Positions 1 through 8,600 of a DNA stretch of 64,000 bases are shown one piece after another. Position 1 is the stretch's first letter. The number at the start of each line of letters is the position of its first letter. The DNA is taken from positions 1,240,001-1,304,000 of the forward strand of contig NZ_AP025484.1 of NCBI RefSeq assembly GCF_024347455.1, in the 5' to 3' direction. The position numbers and the translations under genes were made by a program. The notes beneath the pieces were generated by a model. The model was not told where the DNA came from, ran no database searches, and saw only the letters and a list, made by a program, of their open reading frames with translations. The DNA comes from Vibrio echinoideorum. Lineage in GTDB: Bacteria > Pseudomonadota > Gammaproteobacteria > Enterobacterales > Vibrionaceae.

Positions 1-176
1 TCAAAAAACGGAAAAGAGATAAAAGATACAGGCGAGTTATCAAATACAGACAAGATAACAAACAAGCATCAGGTAAATAAAACACCAAAAGAGTGTATTA
101 AACCAAAATCGGACAACCGTTCCGAATAAGGCAAGTTGATATTGATATCGACATGGAAATATAAAAAGGAAATATA

Positions 177-2933
177 ATGAAAATGATGAGAAAAACATTG
201 TTGGCCTCAGCAATGCTTACTCTATTTAGCGTCAGTAGTTATGCCAAAACACCGATTGATTTAGGTGTGGTAAATGAAGACAAGCTAATTGAAATGCTAG
301 TAAGACAAGGCTTAGTTGATCAAGATGCAACCGATGTTGCAAAACACGATGCTCTTGACCGTTACTTGAAAAATAAGATCAATGCCGGTTTTAAAGGCGA
401 TGCTCAATTCGGTAAAAAAGCGCTAGAACAACGAGCGAAAATACTGAAAGCCATCGAAAAAGGGTCTGGAGTTAAAAAAGCGAGCGTCTTTGCTTTGGAA
501 GTAGGCACCAAGCGTACCGATAAAGTACTCGCTCTATTGGTCGATTTCCCTGATTTGAACTGGGATGACAACAAACTAACCGAAGAGCACACACAAATGC
601 TCTACGAGAGCTACAACCCAGAACATTATCAAGAGTTGCTGTTTTCAAACTCTGGCTACACTGGGCCAAACGGCGAAAACTTAATCTCGATGCGTCAGTA
701 TTACCAAAGTGAATCGGGTGACAGTTACAGTGTTGCTGGCCAAGCTGCGGGTTGGTATCGCGCCTCTAAACCTGCGTCATTTTACGGTGGCAACTCCCCG
801 ACTACCGACAATGACCTCAACGCACAAGAATTGGTTCGTGAAGCGTTGAATCAACTGGCTCAAGATCCTAATATCAACCTAGCCGATTACGATATCGAAG
901 ATCGTTACGATTACGACGGTGACGGAAACTTCCGCGAACCCGATGGTGTGATTGATCACCTAATGGTGTTCCACGCATCTGTTGGCGAAGAAGCCGGTGG
1001 TGGCGTATTAGGCCCTGATGCTATCTGGTCTCACCGATTCAACCTTGGTCGCACTCATGTGCTTGAAGGTACCTCTAGCTCTCTTCCTGACCGCTTTGGT
1101 GGCCAATACGCAGCATTTGATTACACCATTCAGCCGATTGATGCTGCAGCCGGGGTTTGTGCTCACGAATACGGCCACGATTTAGGCTTACCTGATGAGT
1201 ACGATACTCAATACACAGGCAAGGGCGAACCGGTTTCTTACTGGTCAATCATGTCTTCGGGCAGTTGGGCTGGCCAAATTGGTGGTACACAACCAACGGC
1301 ATTCAGCTCTTGGGCAAAACACTTCCTACAAAAATCGATTGGCGGTCGCTGGGTTAACGATGACCAAATCTCGATTGACGACCTAGAAGACAACCCGCAA
1401 GTTTATACGCTGTTCCAAACGACAGACAACAATCGTCCGAACATGATTAAAGTGGATCTTCCGGAGAAGCAGATCGAAGGTTTAAAACCCTTTGCTGGCG
1501 AGTACTCGTTCCACTCTCAAAAAGGCGATGATCTGAAAAACAGCATGACTCGCAAGTTGGTGATTCCAATTGGTGATTCTGCTCTGCTTTCGTTCAAAAC
1601 TTGGTATGAGATTGAAAAAGACTACGACTTCGCTCGCGTGCTTGTGAATGGACAAGCAATAGCTGGCAACATCACCTCAATGGATGACCCATACAATACC
1701 GGTCTCGTTCCTGCTATTGGCGGCGAATCTGGCGGGTGGATTGACGCTGAGTTTAACGTTTCACAATGGGTAGGCCAAGAAGTAGAACTGTCATTTGAGT
1801 ACATCACCGATGGTGGCTTGGCGATGGAAGGCTTCTATTTGGATAACCTCGTTGTGGTTGTTGATGGTGAAGTGACCGAAATAGACGATGGTGAAAGCAA
1901 CTCTACCTTTGCCCTAAATGGCTACAAGCTGAGTAATGGTTTCCACCAAGCACAACACTACTATTTGCTGCAATGGCGCAGCCATACGGATGTTGATGAA
2001 GGTCTTGCGAACATCAAACGTATGGGCCAGATCATTTCATTCGAACCGGGTCTCATTATTTGGTACGTAGATGAATCCCTCACCGACAACTGGGTAGGTA
2101 AGCACCCTGGCGAAGGTTGGTTAGGTGTTGTGGATGCTGACCAAAATGCCATGGTGTGGGCGAATTCCGGAGAAGTCGCTCAAACTCGATTCCAAGTACG
2201 TGACGCTGCATTCTCACTCAGTGATCAAGCGCCAATGCGTCTCGTCAACGGGGATAACGACGTACTAGAAGACATCAACTTAGTTGGAACGGCCAACTTC
2301 TCAGACGCCGAAGACTACACATCACCTCAAGCACCAGATTCAGGGCGCAAGTTAACAGAGTTTGGTCTTGAAGTTGAAATCCTCAACCAAAGTGAAAACA
2401 ACGAATATGGTGTGGTGCGTTTATCTAAAGTAAGCCAACACAATGTTGCCCCGACTGCGAACTTTGAGCTCAATGTTGCAGGCCTGAACGTTTCCGCAAG
2501 TAACTTCAGTTCTGATCAAAACGGTGAGATCACCAGTTACCTATGGGATTTTGACAACGGTACAACAAGTAATGAAGTGGCACCAACTTGGTCTTACGAG
2601 CAAGCTGGTGAATACACAGTAAGCTTGACCGTTGTGGACGACAAAGGCGCAACCGATTCATTCAGCGCTGTTGTGAACGTTGAATCTCCAAACGCCCTTC
2701 CAGAAGCGAGTGCGAAGTACATTCACTTAGGTCGTTGGGTAACCATGTGGTCAACGAGTTCAGACAGCGATGGTCGTATTGTTGATACCGAGTGGACACT
2801 TCCAAACGGCAAGGTGAAACGAGGTCGCACATACACTTCTATCTTCCCTTCATATGGTAAGCACGAGGTGACACTGAAGATAATCGATGACCAAGGTGGG
2901 ATTGCGACTAAGACAATTTTAGTCGACCTGTAA
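177..2933 (+). CDS. prtV: PrtV-like secreted M6 metalloprotease with two PKD domains
   Basis: Secreted zinc protease of the M6 (immune inhibitor A) family. Residues 1-24 form a signal peptide ending in SSYA. A propeptide-like region follows. The zinc motif HEYGH is at residues 330-334, followed by DLGLPDEYD. The C-terminus holds two PKD-type domains at about 755-835 (YLWDFDNG, GEYTVSLTVVDDKG) and 837-918. The length of 918 residues equals that recalled for V. cholerae PrtV, which degrades host matrix and plasma proteins and protects against grazers. The ATG has a good ribosome site (AAGGA, about 8 bases upstream). It is a single gene with a strong terminator downstream. No frameshift is seen and all key residues are present. 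The family assignment is firm; the symbol rests on length and domain order. Confidence 0.93.
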   Translation: MKMMRKTLLASAMLTLFSVSSYAKTPIDLGVVNEDKLIEMLVRQGLVDQDATDVAKHDALDRYLKNKINAGFKGDAQFGKKALEQRAKILKAIEKGSGVKKASVFALEVGTKRTDKVLALLVDFPDLNWDDNKLTEEHTQMLYESYNPEHYQELLFSNSGYTGPNGENLISMRQYYQSESGDSYSVAGQAAGWYRASKPASFYGGNSPTTDNDLNAQELVREALNQLAQDPNINLADYDIEDRYDYDGDGNFREPDGVIDHLMVFHASVGEEAGGGVLGPDAIWSHRFNLGRTHVLEGTSSSLPDRFGGQYAAFDYTIQPIDAAAGVCAHEYGHDLGLPDEYDTQYTGKGEPVSYWSIMSSGSWAGQIGGTQPTAFSSWAKHFLQKSIGGRWVNDDQISIDDLEDNPQVYTLFQTTDNNRPNMIKVDLPEKQIEGLKPFAGEYSFHSQKGDDLKNSMTRKLVIPIGDSALLSFKTWYEIEKDYDFARVLVNGQAIAGNITSMDDPYNTGLVPAIGGESGGWIDAEFNVSQWVGQEVELSFEYITDGGLAMEGFYLDNLVVVVDGEVTEIDDGESNSTFALNGYKLSNGFHQAQHYYLLQWRSHTDVDEGLANIKRMGQIISFEPGLIIWYVDESLTDNWVGKHPGEGWLGVVDADQNAMVWANSGEVAQTRFQVRDAAFSLSDQAPMRLVNGDNDVLEDINLVGTANFSDAEDYTSPQAPDSGRKLTEFGLEVEILNQSENNEYGVVRLSKVSQHNVAPTANFELNVAGLNVSASNFSSDQNGEITSYLWDFDNGTTSNEVAPTWSYEQAGEYTVSLTVVDDKGATDSFSAVVNVESPNALPEASAKYIHLGRWVTMWSTSSDSDGRIVDTEWTLPNGKVKRGRTYTSIFPSYGKHEVTLKIIDDQGGIATKTILVDL

Positions 2934-3071
2934 ATCACCGAAGGTTTTTAAACCCAATAATAGCGATGTGGATTCTGCCATATCGACTTGAAAGCAAACT
3001 TAAGTACTGTTGTCACAGGAGATAAGCCACGACAGCAGTTTTAAGAAAACGTTATTATTTAAGCCGTAAGC

Positions 3072-3099
3072 AAAGCCCTACCAAATGGTAGGGCTTTTT
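3072..3099 (+). terminator. Rho-independent terminator after prtV
   Basis: An 11-bp perfect stem (AAAGCCCTACC / GGTAGGGCTTT) with an AAAT loop is followed by a T run. It lies about 140 bases past the prtV stop on the same strand. Confidence 0.85.
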
Positions 3100-3111
3100 A
3101 TTGGTCTGTAT

Positions 3112-3148
3112 TTCAAGCTTATAGATTCGTACTATCTATAAGCTTGAA
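3112..3148. repeat. 15-bp perfect inverted repeat (hairpin)
   Basis: TTCAAGCTTATAGAT and its exact reverse complement are separated by 7 bases (3127-3133). The hairpin sits between the convergent ends of prtV and the MFS gene. Neither side has a T run, so it is not a classical terminator. It could still stop or stabilise the 3' end of the MFS transcript. Confidence 0.6.
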
Positions 3149-3179
3149 TTAATTGGATACTTGGCGGTTCAGAAAATCA

Positions 3180-4355
3180 TCATACTGGCTGTTTTTGAAG
3201 ACGTGATTTACGGGCGCTGAACGCGAACAAGATAATAACAGCTAACACGAAGGGTAATACGTAGATATTGAGGTTCTGCCACCCTGCGGTCGATTCTTGC
3301 CAACCAGAAAGCAATGCCGTAAAGGTGACACAACCGAAGACAATGAACTCATTGAATGCTTGAGCTTTGGCTTTATTCTGTGATTGGTAAGACTGACTAA
3401 ACAAACCCATGGCCGCAATAAACATAAAGTTCCACCCTACACCAAGCACAACCAAAGCCGCCCTAAAGTGCCAAATCGATACGCCATGGATATTGATGGC
3501 AATGCTCACCACAAATAACACACCACCCGCCAATATCATCATTCTTGAGCCGAACTTCTCGATGAGGGAACCCGTAAAGAACGCTGGTAAAAACATACCT
3601 AACACATGCCACTCAATTACGCCGGCAGCCTTGGTGAAATCAAAACCACAGCCGATCATCGCTAAAGGTGTTGCTGTCATCAGGATATTCATTACTGCGT
3701 AAGCAACCATGGCAGCAAACACAGCGACAATAAAGTTGGGTGCTTTCACTATCACACTTAAGGGATCAGCTTTTGGAGCCTGACTATTAAAAGAGACTTT
3801 AGGAAACTGGATGGTTTGTAAGATAATCAGAGCGAGAATATTTAAGCCAATTAACGAGGCGAACGCCCCAATGTACAAACCATCTTCTGACCACTGCTGG
3901 GACATAATCGCCAAATTTGGGCCCAATACTGCAGCTAAAACGCCACCAGCCATTGAGATAGAAATTGCTCGATGACGAGCATTTTCGTCACACACTTCAA
4001 TCGCAGCAAAGCGATAAAGCGTACCAAATCCGATACCTATCCCAAGTAAAAACGTGGCAAAACAAAACAGATAGAAATGCTGCTGAGACAATGCGTAAGT
4101 TGCAAGGCTAGCACCGGAAATACCCACCACATTACCAATGCTAAATCCTCTCTTTCGACCTAGCTTGCCTGAAATTAAAGACGCAGGAATGGTGGCTGCC
4201 ATCAAACCTAAAAACTGCAGCGCAACTGGCAAAGTAATCATACTGGCACTTGGCGCGATCTGTTTGCCTATCAAACCAATCACCGAGATCAACAATATGT
4301 TACCCGTCATCAGTAAGGCCTGACACAGTGAGAGCAGCCAAACATTTCTATTCAT
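3180..4355 (-). CDS. MFS transporter (drug/metabolite exporter type)
   Basis: Inner-membrane major facilitator protein of 391 residues with about 12 hydrophobic segments. The inter-helix 2/3 signature is visible as SGKLGRKRGF, and a charged central loop (SFNSQAPKADP) separates the two halves. The start is placed at the internal MNRNVWLLS because AGGA lies seven bases upstream. The longer reading starts in a stretch without a ribosome site that would extend into the divergent promoter. It is divergently arranged with the LysR gene at 4601, a usual layout for a regulator and its target exporter. The substrate cannot be told from sequence; exporters of this type carry amino acids, sugars or drugs. 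Confidence 0.85.
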   Translation of the reverse strand: MNRNVWLLSLCQALLMTGNILLISVIGLIGKQIAPSASMITLPVALQFLGLMAATIPASLISGKLGRKRGFSIGNVVGISGASLATYALSQQHFYLFCFATFLLGIGIGFGTLYRFAAIEVCDENARHRAISISMAGGVLAAVLGPNLAIMSQQWSEDGLYIGAFASLIGLNILALIILQTIQFPKVSFNSQAPKADPLSVIVKAPNFIVAVFAAMVAYAVMNILMTATPLAMIGCGFDFTKAAGVIEWHVLGMFLPAFFTGSLIEKFGSRMMILAGGVLFVVSIAINIHGVSIWHFRAALVVLGVGWNFMFIAAMGLFSQSYQSQNKAKAQAFNEFIVFGCVTFTALLSGWQESTAGWQNLNIYVLPFVLAVIILFAFSARKSRLQKQPV

Positions 4356-4600
4356 CTTCGTTCCTAAATATGAGCATAGTGGGTCAATAGACCAAATATT
4401 CAACAAAGTCGCAACACTTTGTTACTCGATAAATCAACTAACGCTCGTATCGGGGTATTAATCGCGTCGCGTTCGATTTGCATTAGGTAACCGCGATTTC
4501 AATGGAATCGTCTTTTAGAGTTGAAATTATCATTACTTCAGAGAATAATAATTTTTCGTTATTTATACTTTTTGTTATTTATAATCTTGGGAATTTGGAA

Positions 4601-5497
4601 ATGAGTATGATTAATCCGCTTTGGCTCAATACGTTTAAGACTTTGGTTGAAGTGGGTCATTTCACCCAAACAGCAGAAAAGTTGTACATGACGCAACCTG
4701 GAGTAAGTCAACATATCAAAAAGCTTGAGCAAGCTTGCGATTGTGACCTTTTGTCTAGAGAAAATAAGAGCTTCGAACTAACCGAGCAAGGTCGCATTAT
4801 GTATCGCTATGCTCTTAAACTGGAAAAAGACCAAGAAGATCTTTTTGAATCTCTGAGTTTTGATAACCCTTATTCAGGGCAATGTAACCTTTCGTGCTCT
4901 GGGTCTTTATCTCTGCGTCTTTATCCAAAGCTTCTTGAATTGCAGCACCAACACCGTGAATTAAGCATTAACCTAGAAGCGGCCCCAAACAAAAAAATAT
5001 TGAATGACTTACTTGAAGGCACAACCGATATCGGCATAGTGAGGCATTCTCCAAACGACAGTTATTACCAGAGCCAAGTCATCGGTAATGAAGCGTTGTG
5101 TTTAATCGTCCATCAAAATCATGCTGATTTGGAGATAACGCCAGAAGTGCTGCATGACATTGGATTGATTGCGCATCCAGATTCTGCCCACTATCTGTCT
5201 TTGTATTTCGACTTATGCGGAGACAAAGATTTGGCGAACATCAACATCAACGAAATACCAAAGTCTGGTTATATCAATCAGCTTCACCAGATATTGCTAC
5301 CAGTATCAAAAGGATTAGGCTTTACGGTCTTGCCCGCCGGAGCCGTTGAGCACTTCCCAGGCAGAGATCAGCTGCACGTTGTACCACCTAAGGTAAAAGT
5401 AGAAGAGACGCTGTATTTGGTTCAGAAGAGGAACCGAAAACTGCCGCACCGATACGATACTGTCATTGACCTAATCAAACAAAACGTCAGCAATTAG
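4601..5497 (+). CDS. LysR family transcriptional regulator
   Basis: DNA-binding regulator of 298 residues. The N-terminal winged helix-turn-helix is clear (FKTLVEVGHFTQTAEKLYMTQPGVSQHIKKLEQ). It is followed by a linker helix and a two-lobed effector-binding domain with LysR features (ISINLEAAPN, GTTDIGIV, GLGFTVLPAGAVEHF). An upstream in-frame ATG at 4502 would add 33 hydrophobic, non-conserved residues inside the AT-rich promoter region, so the start is placed at MSMINPLWLN. Its divergent partner is the MFS gene, with 245 bases between them, so it probably controls that exporter. The effector is unknown. Confidence 0.88.
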   Translation: MSMINPLWLNTFKTLVEVGHFTQTAEKLYMTQPGVSQHIKKLEQACDCDLLSRENKSFELTEQGRIMYRYALKLEKDQEDLFESLSFDNPYSGQCNLSCSGSLSLRLYPKLLELQHQHRELSINLEAAPNKKILNDLLEGTTDIGIVRHSPNDSYYQSQVIGNEALCLIVHQNHADLEITPEVLHDIGLIAHPDSAHYLSLYFDLCGDKDLANININEIPKSGYINQLHQILLPVSKGLGFTVLPAGAVEHFPGRDQLHVVPPKVKVEETLYLVQKRNRKLPHRYDTVIDLIKQNVSN

Positions 5498-5518
5498 GTT
5501 TTCTTATTGGCTTGTTTA

Positions 5519-5640
5519 GACCCTTTAGCTACATTCGCCCTTTTAATTACATTGGACCTTTAAACACATTGGCCTCTTTAATTACATTGGGCCCTTTAAA
5601 CACATTGCACCTTCAAAAGCATTAAACCCTTTAACTACGA
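5519..5640 (+). repeat. Degenerate 18-bp tandem repeat, about seven units
   Basis: About seven head-to-tail units resemble GCCCTTTAAATACATTG. Each has a CCTTTA core followed by ACATTG, drifting to ACTACGATAG in the last unit. The period is 17-18 bases. There are no unique spacers, so this is not CRISPR. The last unit forms the left arm of the hairpin that ends the LysR transcript. Confidence 0.8.
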
Positions 5641-5660
5641 TAGTTAAAGGGTTTAAGTTT
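5624..5660 (+). terminator. Hairpin terminator built from the last repeat unit
   Basis: A 14-bp perfect stem (AAACCCTTTAACTA / TAGTTAAAGGGTTT) with a CGA loop is followed by AAGTTTTTG. It lies 127 bases past the LysR stop and just beyond the stop of the converging kinase gene. Confidence 0.75.
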
Positions 5661-5695
5661 TTGAGTGCTGATGTGAATTAATACCGATGATGTGA

Positions 5696-8600
5696 TTATT
5701 GATAACTTCGAATTACGTCAGTTGCACGCTCGAAGTCATAGCCCTCCAACGCACGTTGCACCTCTTTGAGTTCGATAGAGTTTGGATGCAAAACAATCAA
5801 CTCAGATACATATTGCGCCGCTTCGTTATCATAGGCTTTGAGTAGCGCGAGTAGCTGCACTCTTTGTTCCTCTGTCACCGTTGACGTCAAAGCACTTGAA
5901 TCGACAATTTCTGTTGTATGTGATTTATCAAATTGGTCTTCAATCGCCTTAATGAGCTCAATTAAACCAAGCTTACCTTCTTGGAGATCGAACTCATGAC
6001 ACTCGTGCTCATGGGCTTTTCTTTCTAAACCACCAAGTAAATCAGTTAATCGTAATCCGCCAATCGATGCGGCCATGCTTTTCAAGGTATGTAGATTGCG
6101 CTCTAGAACGATCCATTCATCTTGGTCCAAACTCTCAAAGGCCTCAGCCATGATCTTTGGTGCACTACTGTCGAACTTTCTAAGCAGTTTATCTTGTAGT
6201 TCAATGTCAGATTGAGTGAGTTGGTCAAAACGCTGTTGCGAAAACACAGGAGAAGCGACAATATTGTTGAGGGTAAGATTGTCGAGGGTGAGATTGTCGA
6301 GGGTGAGATTGCCATCGCTCTCAGCTAGACTCACCACTTGCTCCGTTAAAGGTGCCGTTTTTCCTTCTACCATAACCTCTGGCACGATGTACTTGATAAG
6401 CAAAGAGGTCGCTTTATCAATGATTATCGGCTTATCTAAGAAATCCGTTACCCCTGCGTCTCTTGCTCTCTGTTTTGCATCAGCGAATACATTGGCCGAC
6501 ATCGCAATGATAGGCACTTGCGTATCAAACTCTCTAATTTTTCGTGTCGCTTCGAAGCCATCCATAATCGGCATTTGAAGGTCCATAAAAATCATTTCGT
6601 AATCGTTAGTTTGAGCTAACGCCACGGCTTCTTCGCCATTTTCGGCTAGATCAGCCTTCAATTTAGCACGACTAAAATATGCCAGAGCTAAATCTTGGTT
6701 CAGCTCGTTGTCTTCAACCAACAATACCCTTTGTCCTTTAAACTCAATATGATAATCCAGTTTAAGTTCCTGCGACTTAAAGTCCGCGAGTTCCTCTGTG
6801 TTCGATCGAGGTAACGTCAAAGGGAAAGAGAACTCACTGCCCTGTCCCAATATGCTCACTACTGAAATTTCACTGCCCATGGCTTGTACAAGCTTTTGAC
6901 TGATATTAAGCCCTAAACCTGTGCCACCAAACCTACGTGTGGTGGTACTGTCTGCCTGGCTAAACGCTTGAAATAGTTTATGTCGGTTCTCTTCTGATAT
7001 GCCTATCCCAGTATCCGAAACAATGATCTTCATGCTCACACTGTTCTCGTCAGATTTGACCAGTTCAACGGCTAAGGTTACTTGCCCGTGCTCTGTAAAT
7101 TTAATGGCATTACCAATAAGGTTCAGGATTACCTGAAATAGCCTCAATGGGTCACCAAGCATTGGCGTCTCTAGTTCCGGTGCAATCGACATTGATAAAT
7201 TCAGCTGCTTTTCGATTGCTTTCGACTCCATCAACTCAATCACATCTTTGAATGTCGTTACAGGATCAAATGGAATACTATCAATAACAAGTTGCCCTGC
7301 TTCTATCTTTGAAAAATCAAGAATATCGTTGATGATAGTTAATAATGAATGACCCGAACGATGCACTTTCTCAATATAATTTCGAGCAACCGGGTTAGAT
7401 ATTTCCCCAATCGCTAGATAAGATAAGCCAATAATCGCGTTCATCGGCGTTCTTATTTCATGGCTCATGTTAGCTAAGAATTCAGATTTGGCCTGGCTCG
7501 CCAAATCTACTCTCTTTTTCTCTTCTTCTAGTTGTTCATTTAGGCGTTTCATTTCTGAAATATCAAAAGCCCAAAATAGAGTCGCGACTTCCCCATCAAG
7601 CTCGAGTAGGTAGTAACTAACAAGGGCGACAAAACGACTGCCATCAAATTTCCGAAGCACTAACTCCCTATTCACAACCTTACCGTTAAGACTCAGTTCT
7701 TTATACAAATCATCACGATCGGATAAAGTGTTATAAACGACTTCAACATCAATAGAAGAGAGATCTCTTCGTTCTACTCCAAAAAGGCGTTTCGCCGTAT
7801 CATTCGCATAACGAACTTGTTCGTCGACAATAACACTCGCTGCTATCGGGGACGTGTTCAAAATGTTGTAAAGCTGATTTTGTGCTTTACGAAGTGCTGC
7901 GGTAGCGTTATTAGCAATAGTGATTTGCTTAGATAATTTTCTATTCCAAAATACAATCAACAGCACTATCACCACGGAAAATACCGAGATGGTATAAACG
8001 AGTTGGTAATCAACTTTTTCAATTGCTTTAGGTGCCGCCCATTTAGCGGATATTTTTTGGTGGTCTTCTGCAGATATACTTCCTATTGCTTTGTTAACAA
8101 TAGACAGTAATAACGGCTCTGATTTAATGACGTGTAAGGTCGGCGACAAAAAGAAATCCAATCGACCAATAATTCCGATACCTCGATAACCAAATGAATT
8201 GATCAAATAATTCAACACATCGACAGTATCAATAAATCCATCGAGCTCACCAGATTCAACTCGATCCAACCCTTCTTTGGTGGATTCGACAAGATCCCAT
8301 TCAATATTTGGGTAACTTTCAACAATGGCTTCGGTATTAGCACCACTGGCTAATATTCCAAGCTTCCAGCCTTGAGCCTCTTTAAGCACAATACTATTTA
8401 CATCACGTCTTGAAGCTATCGCGAGGCGGCTAGAAAATAGCGCTTTTGCTGGTTTTACACTTTCGCCTAGTGAGCGATTCTCAACCGCAGCTGACACTAA
8501 ATGTACTCGTCGATGATCAACGAGGCGACGAGTTTCTTGCCAACTTTCAACGTCGACATGACTAAGGCGCAGTCCGGTTTTTTGTTCAATTAACTTGAGG

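Noticed and set aside
404..669. Leftward frames of about 62-65 codons inside prtV
   Set aside because: They lie wholly within an intact, family-typical gene and have no ribosome site.
3112..3148. Inverted repeat as a classical terminator
   Set aside because: No T run on either side; kept only as a hairpin repeat.
5519..5640. Repeat array as CRISPR
   Set aside because: Units are contiguous with no unique spacers and no cas genes are nearby.
6216..6578. Rightward 120-codon frame over the kinase REC/HPt linker
   Set aside because: It arises from the 15-base repeat in an alternative strand and frame; no ribosome site.
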